Assembly (NCBI RefSeq): GCF_013031405.1
Contig: NZ_WPZY01000016.1
Coordinates: 32,966-96,965 of the forward strand
Length of the DNA stretch: 64,000 bases
From: Ruegeria sp. HKCCD8929
Lineage (GTDB): Bacteria; Pseudomonadota; Alphaproteobacteria; Rhodobacterales; Rhodobacteraceae
Direction: 5' to 3'
Shown here: positions 53,602 to 62,615 of the stretch, in pieces
How the letters are laid out: every line of letters starts with the position of its first letter
How positions within the stretch are numbered: position 1 is the stretch's first letter
The notes under the pieces: generated by a model
Seen by the model: the letters and a program-made list of their open reading frames with translations, nothing else
What the model was told of the DNA's origin: nothing
The model's database searches: none
Program-made: the position numbers and the translations under genes

Positions 53602-54048
53602 ATGACGGTCCACAGCATCAAAAGGACGCCGATTGGCAGCAAGTCATATTGCTCACGGAACATGACTGTCATTCAGGCGGCACATCGCATTGCGGAACTT
53701 GATGCCAACGCTCTTGCCGTCATCAGCGAGGACGGAGACGTCGAAGGGATCATCACGGATCACGACATCATCCGTGCTATTGCAAACGGTAATATGCGGC
53801 TCGGCAAGACCCCGGTCGAAGCTTGCATGTCCGCGCCTGTCATAACCTGCGATGACTCCACCCGGTTGTCGGAGGCACTCAAACTGATGGGCAAACACAG
53901 GATCAGGCATCTTGTGGTTGTTAGTAATGGTGCATTTGTGCGGCTGCTCACGATCAAGGATCTGCTCGAAAAAATCCACGAAGACAAAGAGCTTGAATTC
54001 AACGTCCTGCGTGACATGGCCATGGGGAGGATGGTGCAGGCGGAGTAA
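53602..54048 (+). CDS. CBS-domain pair protein
   Basis: 148 residues forming a Bateman module of two CBS domains. The first is about residues 16-67 (MTVIQAAHRIAELDANALAVI, in two parts, then GIITDHDIIRAIA). The second is about 76-130 (VITCDDSTRLSEALKLM, HRIRHLVVV and LLTIKDLLEKI). Such modules bind adenosine nucleotides and regulate a partner. It lies 25 bases upstream of a TrkH-type transporter gene and has no catalytic domain, so it may be that transporter's energy-state sensor. This is inference. Confidence 0.88.
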   Translation: MTVHSIKRTPIGSKSYCSRNMTVIQAAHRIAELDANALAVISEDGDVEGIITDHDIIRAIANGNMRLGKTPVEACMSAPVITCDDSTRLSEALKLMGKHRIRHLVVVSNGAFVRLLTIKDLLEKIHEDKELEFNVLRDMAMGRMVQAE

Positions 54049-54073
54049 CCGCCTGCACGTTCTCCGGCCCTGA

Positions 54074-55519
54074 ATGGACCTGCGCCCAATCGGGAACATC
54101 ATTGGTTGTCTGGTGGCAGTCATGGGTGCGCTCATGCTGTTGTGCGGCACACTCGACGGAATAACCGGAGACCAGCCCAAACATATCTTCATCCTGCTCG
54201 GTGTGCTAACGATGTCGTTCGGCGTTGCGACTGTTTTGGCAACAGCGAACCCGAGACGCAGGTCCCTCGACAGGCGGCAGTCCTTCCTACTGACTGCGCT
54301 GGTCTGGGTCATTCTTCCGGTCTTTGGCGCATTGCCATTTGTCGTTGGAGAGCCCCACGCGTCACTGACAGACGCTTACTTCGAGTCCATGTCCGGGATG
54401 ACGACCACAGGCTCGACCGTGTTTCAAGGGCTGGACGAGATGCCAGCAAGCGTGCTGCTCTGGCGCGGCATCCTGCAATGGCTGGGTGGGCTGGGGATTG
54501 TCATTGTCGCCATGATCTTTCTGCCGATCATGCGCGTCGGCGGCATGCAGTTCTTTCTGACCGAAGGGTTCGACACGCATGGCAAGGTCCTGCCCCGTGC
54601 ACTGGACATCGCGCGATCGCTTCTGACCGTTTATGTGGCGCTCACGCTTGCCTGTCTGCTTGCGTATCTCGCCTTTGGCATGAGCCTGTTCGATGCGCTG
54701 GTGCACGCGCTGACGACAATCTCCACAGGCGGTTTCTCGACCAGTGACCAGTCATTCGCGCGGTTTACCGGGACGCTCGAATATGTGTCCGTGGTCTTCA
54801 TGGTACTGGCCAGCCTGCCGCTGATCCGGTTCGTCCAGCTTGGGCGCGGCACACCCGGTCCACTGCTCTTGGATACGCAGGTCCGCACCTATCTAAAATG
54901 CATCATCTCTGCCTGCCTGATGCTGGTCCTTTATCGGGCCGCCACTAGTGACGCCAAACTCACCGAAATCGTCCGGGAAACCATATTCAACCTTGTCACA
55001 CTGATTTCCGGTACCGGCTATGCGAGCGAAGACATCACGGAATGGGACAGCTTTGCACTGGTTCTGGGTGTCGTGATCGGATTGGCCGGAGGCTGCACCG
55101 GCTCCACCGCCTGTTCAATCAAGATCTTCCGATGGCAGGTGTTGTGGTTGGCTATCCAGTCACAACTCAGGCAGTTCAATCACCCCAACGCGGTTGCCGG
55201 TCCCAAATATGGCAAGCGGGCGCTGAGCGCAGATGTCGTGACATCCGTTGCGGCTTTTTTTACCTTCTTCGTCCTGACCCTCGGGCTGATCGCAATCGCC
55301 CTTTCACTTACCGGTCTCTCGCTCCAGACTTCGGTAACCGCAGCCTGGACCTCGGTCGCCAATATCGGACCTGTTTATGGCCGGGAGGTGGGCGCCTCAG
55401 GGTCCTTGGGAGGGCTGCCGAGCCCCGCAAAATGGATCATGATCCTCGGAATGCTGGCCGGACGGCTGGAAATCCTGTCTCTTTATGTGCTTTTCACCCG
55501 CGCATTCTGGGTGATCTAA
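54074..55519 (+). CDS. TrkH/KtrB-type potassium transporter
   Basis: Potassium-translocating membrane protein of 481 residues. It has four membrane-pore-membrane repeats, each with a selectivity-filter glycine: SGMTTTGSTV (about residue 116), TTISTGGFST (about 217), SGTGYASED (about 313) and SVANIGPVYG (about 432). No TrkA/RCK partner is encoded in the window, whereas a CBS-domain gene sits directly upstream in the same orientation. Its length is normal for TrkH. Confidence 0.93.
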   Translation: MDLRPIGNIIGCLVAVMGALMLLCGTLDGITGDQPKHIFILLGVLTMSFGVATVLATANPRRRSLDRRQSFLLTALVWVILPVFGALPFVVGEPHASLTDAYFESMSGMTTTGSTVFQGLDEMPASVLLWRGILQWLGGLGIVIVAMIFLPIMRVGGMQFFLTEGFDTHGKVLPRALDIARSLLTVYVALTLACLLAYLAFGMSLFDALVHALTTISTGGFSTSDQSFARFTGTLEYVSVVFMVLASLPLIRFVQLGRGTPGPLLLDTQVRTYLKCIISACLMLVLYRAATSDAKLTEIVRETIFNLVTLISGTGYASEDITEWDSFALVLGVVIGLAGGCTGSTACSIKIFRWQVLWLAIQSQLRQFNHPNAVAGPKYGKRALSADVVTSVAAFFTFFVLTLGLIAIALSLTGLSLQTSVTAAWTSVANIGPVYGREVGASGSLGGLPSPAKWIMILGMLAGRLEILSLYVLFTRAFWVI

Positions 55520-55615
55520 ATCGGTTGGGCCGTGCCTACGGCGGGCCACCCGCCCCGGAAAACGGTCCGCCACCCGATTAAAAGGCGAAGGACCGTTCCA
55601 GAGGGGCAGGTTTGA

Positions 55616-55969
55616 TCAGATGCTCAAACCGGATTCCACAGCCTTCACCTGGATACGGGCGAGACCGAGGTTCGCGGTCTTTTTGTCGAGCGCCGCATAA
55701 ATGAAGATGGTCGGGTTTTTGTCCAGCGGCCGGATCAGGTGATATTGCTTGCCGAGCGTGATCAGGATGTCCTCAATCGAGTCGTTCAGTCCCAGGGTTT
55801 CGATGGCGGCCAGCTTGGCGCGGACGACCTCGACGTTGGCGGCACCCGCTGCTTCGAGGTCGAGCTTGCCTCCACCCTCGGATGCCAACATAAGGCCGGT
55901 GTCGCTGTCGACAAGGCAGGCACCGATTATACCCTTGATTTCACTTAGTTTCGAGATATCCGTTGACAT
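55616..55969 (-). CDS. Roadblock/LC7-domain protein
   Basis: 117-residue Roadblock/LC7 protein, a small dimerising fold that regulates Ras-like GTPases in bacteria (MglB type) and dynein in eukaryotes. I chose the ATG at 55969 (MSTDISKLSEIKGIIG) because AGGAG lies 6 bases upstream. The frame stays open for 55 more codons to 56134, so a longer form is possible. The domain shows IIGACLVDSDTGLMLASEG, then LDLEAAGAANVEVVRAK and the closing QYHLIRPLDKNPTIFIYAAL. It follows two dynamin-like GTPase genes on the same strand, which suggests it modulates one of them. Confidence 0.85.
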   Translation of the reverse strand: MSTDISKLSEIKGIIGACLVDSDTGLMLASEGGGKLDLEAAGAANVEVVRAKLAAIETLGLNDSIEDILITLGKQYHLIRPLDKNPTIFIYAALDKKTANLGLARIQVKAVESGLSI

Positions 55970-56149
55970 AAGTTTCTCCTTTGCGTCTTCGGTTTTGGTT
56001 GGCGGTTTCGTGAGAAGCTGTTCGGTCGGTTCAGGCGCAATTCCCGGGACAATCACCACATGTGTCTGTGTCCAGACAAAATCGCGGCCGAACTTTTGCC
56101 AGAGGGTCTTCAGCCCTGTTTTTTCTCGGGTCATGGCGTGATCGAACCG

Positions 56150-57580
56150 TTAGCATCCGGCTCCGGCGGGTGGGTGAGATGCGGGGTTTTGGCCCGGCGA
56201 TGCATCGGAGATGCCGGCAAGCTCGTACAAAAACCGATCCACGATCTTGGCCAGTTCCCCGGTTCCCGGGATGTTGCTGCGTTCGGCCTGAACCACAGAT
56301 CGGATTCGGTGGACACTGTTTGCGTGCAAAGCGTGATTAGTAGGTCCTACAGAGTTTTCTTTCACACTCGAGGCACCCATTGCGATCCGATCTTGCACGC
56401 TTTCCTCTTCTGCCCCGGCCTCCGACACGCCGGGATGCGGGTTATGCCGAGCGTCCGCCCGCGCATCGGGATTTTCCTTGCCTGCGACGCGACGGGCGCG
56501 AGGAAGTGGACGGTTTCTGAGGTTTGATATCTTTGCAAAGAGTTTGTCCGCCAGGATGTCGTCAGGTGATTTCGCAAGTGAGGATTTCTGCGAAGAAGCA
56601 TTAGCTTGATCCGTGGAACGGCTCTCAACAAACGTTCCCTCAACGGCCTGTTTGGTTAGCGCTAATAGCGCCTCCGTTTCCGCTTCACTCGGCCGCGTCG
56701 CGCGACGTTTGAGTGCGCCATCGACGCGGCGCGGCACAACCTTTTCTTTGCTGTCAACAACGGAGAGTGTTGCAGGTTTTTGGGGCTCGGCACGGCATTC
56801 ATAGCGGCCCAGTAGGTCAAGACGGTGTTGAACCGCGCTATATATGCTTGAATTCAGGCTTTGAAAAAACTGTGCGCCGCCGCTCTTGCGCCAGGCTTCT
56901 GACGTCTCGCCAGCCGTTTCACGTGCCCGTTGCGCATTTCTGGCCGACAACATGACGGAGTTCCCAAAAAGCCCCTCGGTCTCGCGTTGCACACGCCGCG
57001 CAACTTTACTTCGGTCCAGGGGCGTGATCAGCTTGTCGGCGCGGGTCACAGCAAGGATACTGTTGCGCTTCAAGCGCAGTGGTAAAGAAGACCACAGGCT
57101 TTTCTCGGAACTTCTCCAGGCCTGCGTCGCATGGGTGCACCAAACCACGAAACTGGCATATCCCACGGCTTCGATCCAATGATCCCGAGCCAGATTGGGA
57201 TCCGAGATTCCGGGCATATCCATAAGATCGCAAAACTTGAGTATCGCGGCGTCGGAAAACACGCGAATAAATCGGGTCTCCGCAATGGGGATGGCGTCAA
57301 TGGCGTTCAGGTCCACGTCTGAGCGGGTGCCGTCTCGACCGACGCGATAGGCGTCACCCTGCCCATAAGACAACCAGACCGGAGGTAGTTCTGTGGCCGT
57401 TACCCGGGTGGGCAAAACGTCGCGCTCCAGCATGAAGTTGAGCAGGGTCGATTTGCCAGCGCTGAACTCTCCCATCAGAGCGACAACTGGCTTGCGCCGT
57501 GCCCAGCGTGTCAGGCGGTCCATTTGTGCTGGCGTGACGGCGCGGCGTTTCGGCTTTTCAGCCAAAGACATGGTATTCAT
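56150..57580 (-). CDS. Dynamin-like GTPase (shorter partner)
   Basis: Predicted GTPase of 476 residues. P-loop GEFSAGKST (residues 37-45) is the dynamin-family form. Switch II is CDLMDMPGISDPN (about 116-128) and the base-specificity motif is TRADKL (about 178-183). The region after about residue 270 is low in hydrophobicity and rich in Ser, Arg and Ala, and looks disordered. It does not show the usual helical stalk. It lies 20 bases after the larger dynamin-like gene. Bacterial dynamin-like proteins often work as adjacent pairs in membrane remodelling, which fits this arrangement. Confidence 0.85.
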   Translation of the reverse strand: MNTMSLAEKPKRRAVTPAQMDRLTRWARRKPVVALMGEFSAGKSTLLNFMLERDVLPTRVTATELPPVWLSYGQGDAYRVGRDGTRSDVDLNAIDAIPIAETRFIRVFSDAAILKFCDLMDMPGISDPNLARDHWIEAVGYASFVVWCTHATQAWRSSEKSLWSSLPLRLKRNSILAVTRADKLITPLDRSKVARRVQRETEGLFGNSVMLSARNAQRARETAGETSEAWRKSGGAQFFQSLNSSIYSAVQHRLDLLGRYECRAEPQKPATLSVVDSKEKVVPRRVDGALKRRATRPSEAETEALLALTKQAVEGTFVESRSTDQANASSQKSSLAKSPDDILADKLFAKISNLRNRPLPRARRVAGKENPDARADARHNPHPGVSEAGAEEESVQDRIAMGASSVKENSVGPTNHALHANSVHRIRSVVQAERSNIPGTGELAKIVDRFLYELAGISDASPGQNPASHPPAGAGC

Positions 57581-57600
57581 CTCGATCTCCTTGGATGGCC

Positions 57601-59631
57601 CTAGGCGGCAAGGCGTTCCAGTGTTTCCAGAACGTGCCCGAGGTTGGTCTGTGCCGTCTGAAGCTCTTGATCCCCGAACGTGGTTTTCAGTGTTTCGGCG
57701 CTGATCTCGCCCAGATCAGCGATGCGGAACAAAGTGGCCGTGTGATCGTCAAAGAACGTCCGAAGGCCATTGCGAGCCTCGTCCAGCGCGGTCGCCACCT
57801 GAGTTTCGTCGAGTTCGGAAGTGATCGTGTGTACCTCGTCGGCGATCAGGCGGCGGTATTCGTCCACATACGCTTCGTACCCGCGCCGGGCCTGCCACCA
57901 GCGGCGCCACCACGAGCTGTGCAGATCAAGCGCGATCGTGCGGGCCAGAATGACTGGCGGCCTGATCCCCGGCGGGGCCGGGGGCTCGATCCGGAAACCG
58001 GTCAGGGTGTTGCGGATGGCTTCCTGGTAGATGTCTGCGACGCTGACGGCGGCGCCGGCAAACAGGGCCCCGACATCCGCCTTAACGTTGCGGCCGAACC
58101 TGGCATAGGCTGCCCGCAGCTTCATGCGGAGGCTGTTTGGTTCGCAGCTCCAGGTGCCGGTTTCGCCATAGCTGTTGAGCTGTTTCAGAAGCGACTTGAT
58201 CGTAAGATCGACAAAGCCCGCTTCTGCCCTACTACTGCGGTCGTGGAAATCCTGATGGATGGCTTCAGTCAGCGATGTTAGCTGGGCGTCGTATCGCGCC
58301 GCCACTTCGGTTATGCGGTCCTTGATGTGCTGACCGTCGACCGCAATCTTTGCATCCTGAGCAAGATGCATTCCCGCAGCCGCAGACGTGGCGCGGGCTT
58401 GATTTGCAATGTTCGTTGCCTGATTGCGCACCTCATCGAGCAACCGCCTGCCATCGCCGGACGCTGCCCGCTCGGCAATGACTCTCATCAGTTCGGGCAG
58501 GCCCGAAAGCTCCCAGACATGTGCCTGCGAATCCTCTGCATCCACCTGTTCCACGTGACTGGCCCAGTCGATCAGGGATTGCTTGCTGTCCTCCGGCAGG
58601 TCGTCCAGCGTGTTCGTCAGTGCCGCCTCGGCCCATTTTGCGCTGCCAAAGATCACTTCGCAGCCGGACGGAACGCCCTGCGCCTCCAACGTCCGGGTGA
58701 TGCTGGTCCGGATTTCGGAAATCTGCTCGGCCGGGGCCGCTAGTTCGTCGATCCGGTTCACGAACAAAACCACCTGCCGATCGTCCAGGTTCCCGATGAT
58801 GCGGACCAGTGCCATATCCATTGTGGTCAGCGCCTGCGGCGCGGACAGAACGACGACACAGATTTCGGCATTCCGGATATTGTGAATGGTGATCTGCTCA
58901 CGCACCAGAAAAGGATCGTTCACGCCTGGCGTATCGTAGAGTGTGACAGGTACAGAGTACTGGGGCAGATCCATGAAGACCTCTGCCGATTTGGTCAGAT
59001 CGGCAAAGCGGCCCTGTTTATTCTCACCGTCACCCGGCGTGTCGTCTTCTCCCAAGCAGACATATCTCTCAAGCAGCGCATGATCGAAGTAGTCGTACCG
59101 GTGCTTCTGCCCCAGAAGCATTTCGAAATTTCGGCCCAGACGGTTTTTCGATTTGGCCTGCATGTCCTCGATTTGCTGCCGGATCTCGTCCACCTCATCC
59201 TGTGCCCCGGCGCGTCCGGCCAGTTCGCCAAGCCGCCCGCCCCCGGCTACCAGGGCGTCCCACTCGTCCCGATCAAAGAACTGGAAGTGAGCCCGTGCCC
59301 CGGACGGAGGCTCCTTGTTGAGATGCAGAGTTGTCACCACGGATGTCCAAGGGTTCACATCCGACGGGAGCAGGCCTGGCGATCCCGCCAGCGCATTCGC
59401 CAGCGTGGTTTTGCCCGCCTTTACCTGCCCAACGAGCGAAACTCGGGCGGAATAGTCTTTCAACTGCGACTGAAGGACATCCACTTGCCGGGAAAGCGGC
59501 CCTTTTACGTTCGATCGCAGTTGTGCGAGCGCCACCAGGGTCTGCTCGAATGCGGCGCGCTGCTGCGCAAGGTGCCGGGTGCCAAACTCAAGCAGCTTTG
59601 CCGGGTCAGCGACATCGGAAGTGACTGACAT
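57601..59631 (-). CDS. Dynamin-like GTPase (larger partner)
   Basis: Predicted dynamin-family GTPase of 676 residues. The P-loop is GQVKAGKTTL (residues 68-77), switch II DTPG is at 233-236, and NRID is at 292-295. A helical neck precedes the GTPase domain (about 10-60), and long helical segments follow (about 390-560 and 600-676). A tryptophan/arginine-rich patch HSSWWRRWWQARRGYEAY at about 582-599 could insert into or lie on the membrane. It is first in a leftward three-gene unit with a shorter dynamin-like GTPase and a Roadblock protein. Confidence 0.9.
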   Translation of the reverse strand: MSVTSDVADPAKLLEFGTRHLAQQRAAFEQTLVALAQLRSNVKGPLSRQVDVLQSQLKDYSARVSLVGQVKAGKTTLANALAGSPGLLPSDVNPWTSVVTTLHLNKEPPSGARAHFQFFDRDEWDALVAGGGRLGELAGRAGAQDEVDEIRQQIEDMQAKSKNRLGRNFEMLLGQKHRYDYFDHALLERYVCLGEDDTPGDGENKQGRFADLTKSAEVFMDLPQYSVPVTLYDTPGVNDPFLVREQITIHNIRNAEICVVVLSAPQALTTMDMALVRIIGNLDDRQVVLFVNRIDELAAPAEQISEIRTSITRTLEAQGVPSGCEVIFGSAKWAEAALTNTLDDLPEDSKQSLIDWASHVEQVDAEDSQAHVWELSGLPELMRVIAERAASGDGRRLLDEVRNQATNIANQARATSAAAGMHLAQDAKIAVDGQHIKDRITEVAARYDAQLTSLTEAIHQDFHDRSSRAEAGFVDLTIKSLLKQLNSYGETGTWSCEPNSLRMKLRAAYARFGRNVKADVGALFAGAAVSVADIYQEAIRNTLTGFRIEPPAPPGIRPPVILARTIALDLHSSWWRRWWQARRGYEAYVDEYRRLIADEVHTITSELDETQVATALDEARNGLRTFFDDHTATLFRIADLGEISAETLKTTFGDQELQTAQTNLGHVLETLERLAA

Positions 59632-60823
59632 TTGGAGGGATCCTTGCTGGTAGGGTGATGGTTTGCGCGGGGCAGATCGCGGTCATCAGGCCTGTTGGAA
59701 TTGAGACAAATTTTCGGCTTCAGGGAGTGTTCAGCCGGTCGCCGGTGAAGCCAGAGGTCACATGGATCACCGCTAGCGAATCCGCCGGTTCAGTTTTTCT
59801 AGCGTGCGGTTTCCCGGGCGGTTGAATGGTGGTCGTCTCTCGCGGCCGAGACTTAAATAGTCTCTTGAACCGCCGGGCAAGTTCCTGCTTTCCCAGGGCT
59901 TGATTGCGGTTTGGCAAGAGTACCAGTCTGGCGATTATGCCGACCGCGATCTGTGACCATTCCCATTTGGGTTCTTTTGTCTGTGAAGCGGAGTGAGACC
60001 AACCTACGGAGAGACGCAAAGGCCCCCCAACAAACGAAGGAGCATCGTATGTAACCTGCATTCAGAACCTCGGACACTTGGCACGCTTCGATCACAACAT
60101 GGCAGAGCATTAGCCATGCGGCAGTGGCGGCCTGTAAACATCAACCAGAAAACCTACTTAGGACATTCGCCTGTCCGGGGCTTTTCACGAAATATACAGA
60201 TTTGTAAGACGACGGCGGGGTATAGCCTCATAGCTGCGTTTCGAGTTCGGGGCGGGTTTATGTACTGTCGGCGTGATTGAACCAATGTTTTTGAGGACAG
60301 TCGTGCGTGGCTTGCCGTTCGATTTTATTCACATAAGAAGCAATCTTCTTACCGCCGATTTATTTATCTGCCTGGACATTAGGATGTTCGTCATACTTCG
60401 AGCGTACCGAAAGCTGGGCAGAGGTACCCGCCAAGCGGGGATCTTGTCTCGGTCGCCGGTCTTTACCGGGTTTCTGGGGGCCGAACATAGATTTTAGGCC
60501 GTCAGGGTACGACGCGCCGCGACATCATCCGCAGAAGGATGCCATTCTGCGTCACCATTACATCCGACAATCAAGCTATGCATGCCGCTGGATTTAATAT
60601 GTCGGGCGAATGCAAGCTGGTTTAGTGCGTCTTCGATTGCTTCCCTTTTCAGTTAATAGGCTTTGCGAGGCACCGCGCGTCATTGCCGCGGGAGTTGCCC
60701 GGATACTATTCACCGCCAACTTCTTCATTGCTACTCGCGGCCCATAAGGATGTGCGCCCAGGCCCCTATACAGCCCTATAGAAGCCGTACGGCAGGGGTG
60801 GTACTCGTCGCCAACCTTTTATC
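59632..60823. other. Long gene-poor region
   Basis: About 1.2 kb with no gene I can support. Open frames here (up to about 113 codons) have no signal peptide, membrane pattern or recognisable motif, and lie on both strands. The sequence is lower in GC between about 60180 and 60400 than its surroundings. With truncated genes just to the right, it may be degraded DNA. The promoter of the dynamin operon should lie at its left end. Confidence 0.5.
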
Positions 60824-61381
60824 TTACATCGACAACGAGACCTGTCTTGCGAGCTCTGCCAAGGCCCGGGCAAGGGCTTCGGCGGTTGCGGAGGGGCCTG
60901 TGCCGTTGACCGGTTTGCGAATACCGAAACGTCTTACGAACTCCCTCACGGTGCCTTCGGGCGATGAGACAGCGAACTGACCGGTCAACTCGAAGATTCC
61001 GTCCGCGTGGGCATAAACCTGATCTACCCGCACATCCAGCCGCGCGTCCGGCCCTGTATTCAGTGGCCACGGCTCTATCGCTGCAGAAGCGCCCGTCCGT
61101 TCGTTCAGGCCGCGGGCCAGAGCCGCAGTCATGCCTCGGGCAGGATCGTCGGCCCATTGCGCACCGCCAAACGCGAGCAGAGCACCGCCTTCGCCTTCGG
61201 CAACAATATCCGAAGCCGCGGCGTAGGAGGGGAGGGAGACCAGCCGCACCTCGATCGTGCGGGATCGTAGGTTCGCTACTTTTTCGCCGGGAGCGGAAGA
61301 AATCAGATAGCGGGCATCGTTGGCCGGAGTACAAGCTGTCGCCAAAGCAACGGTGAGTATCAATGAAAGGACAATTCTCAT
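60824..61381 (-). CDS. ABC-type transport auxiliary lipoprotein (PqiC/YmbA type)
   Basis: Outer-membrane-associated lipoprotein of about 185 residues from the ATG at 61381. The signal sequence ends in lipobox LATAC, so the mature protein would be acylated at cysteine 17 (approximately). The rest fits the auxiliary component found with MCE transporters (RYLISSAPGEKVANLRSRTI, in parts, then VRVDQVYAHADGIFELTGQF). It follows the truncated MCE gene with one base between stop and start. That gene has lost its 5' half and presumably the promoter, so expression of this lipoprotein is doubtful. Confidence 0.8.
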   Translation of the reverse strand: MRIVLSLILTVALATACTPANDARYLISSAPGEKVANLRSRTIEVRLVSLPSYAAASDIVAEGEGGALLAFGGAQWADDPARGMTAALARGLNERTGASAAIEPWPLNTGPDARLDVRVDQVYAHADGIFELTGQFAVSSPEGTVREFVRRFGIRKPVNGTGPSATAEALARALAELARQVSLSM

Positions 61382-61382
61382 C

Positions 61383-61832
61383 TCATCTACCAAACAACAG
61401 GGAATTCGGATCACGCTCAATTCTGCGGGCCAATTGCGTCAAGGCCCGGGCCGCCGATTTTATCTCATGCAAGGCGTCCAGCGTTTCGGCATTGAAACTG
61501 GAGCGGGCCCCATATGCCGAGAGCAGCGTTTCGGACTGGGCGACCAGGCGCTCAAGGCGAGCGGAGAGGGCTGGAAGTCGTTCCGTGGCGACGGCAACGG
61601 CATCAGCCGCACCGCGGGCAGAGGCCATCGTGGCATTGGCGTTGTCCACCAGCCCGCCTTGCCGCAGCGTCGCCAGTGTCGAGCGCATTTCGTCAAGGGC
61701 TCCGGTCAGAGCAGCAGGCAGGGCGAGGGCTTCTTCGGTTCCGATCAACGCATCCGCGCTGTTTACCAACTGGCTGGCTGAGCTGATCAATTCTTCGGTC
61801 TCCAGTGCGTTCGCTTTGGCCGCCACTGCGCG
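61383..61832 (-). pseudogene. 5'-truncated MCE-family gene (MlaD/PqiB type)
   Basis: Only the C-terminal, helical part of an MCE-domain protein remains, from about [18 protein letters not shown] to the terminal RIERDPNSLLFGR. The TLRQGGLVDNANATMASARGA stretch is typical of the periplasmic helix after the MCE domain. The transmembrane anchor and MCE domain that should precede it are absent. Instead the frame runs antisense into a dabA remnant. The stop is one base from the lipoprotein start. The right boundary is approximate. Confidence 0.75.
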
Positions 61833-61835
61833 AAA

Positions 61836-62468
61836 CGGGCGGGGCGACTGCCGCGCGCGGTTGGGGCGTCGGACACACTGCACCGAGCGCAGGATTGGGC
61901 CGAGACGCGTCCCGAATGGGGTCTGGCCGGATGCCGCGCCTTCATCGCTGCGCAGCGCCATCGCACGGGCGGGGCGAACTTGTCGGGGCAGGCGTTCCTG
62001 CACAACTATGATTGGCGCCGCGACGACGGTTTCGGGGTTCTGGAGTTGATCATGACAGCCCCTGTGGTGGTCGCCAGCTGGATCAGCCTGCAATACTATG
62101 GCTCGACAGTGGCACCGACTTTGTTCGGGGGTGGAAACAAGCTGCTGCACAATGTGGTGGGCGGCATCGGTGTCCTAGAAGGCAACGGCGGCGCACCCCG
62201 CCCGGGTTTGCCGTGGCAATCGGTCCATGACGGCGACGGGTTTCAGCACGATCCGCTGCGTTTGTCGGTGATTGTCGAGGCCCCGCGCGGAGCAATGTCG
62301 GACATACTCAGCCGCCACCCCGGCGTCCGCGCTCTTTTTGACAACGGCTGGCTACATCTGATTGCCATGGACGATCACGGCAAACTGGCCTGGCGCTACG
62401 GGGGCAATCTGAACTGGACTCCATTCAAGCAGCAAGATGACTTAAATCGCGTGTTGGCTGCGGAATGA
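61836..62468 (+). pseudogene. dabA: 5'-truncated dabA (DUF2309) fragment
   Basis: C-terminal about 210 codons of DabA, the large soluble subunit of the DAB inorganic-carbon transporter. Readable segments are [60 protein letters not shown] and [18 protein letters not shown]. These match the family's C-terminus. The N-terminal three quarters, with the zinc site, is missing. No start codon context exists, and the left edge abuts the truncated MCE gene. The left boundary is approximate. Confidence 0.8.
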
Positions 62469-62615
62469 TCTGTTTGTTGCTGCCGAAGTGACTCAGGCAT
62501 ATGCCTGTTGCATTCGCACGGGATCATTGCTGTCAATCATGGCATCATGTTTCCCAGAAAGTCGGGTGCTTCAGGTATTTGCAAACTGCATCAGGCCAAC
62601 CCGAAACTTTAAACC

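Noticed and set aside
61833..62150. N-terminal extension of the MCE fragment
   Set aside because: This part is antisense to the dabA remnant and carries no MCE domain, so it is not part of the real protein.
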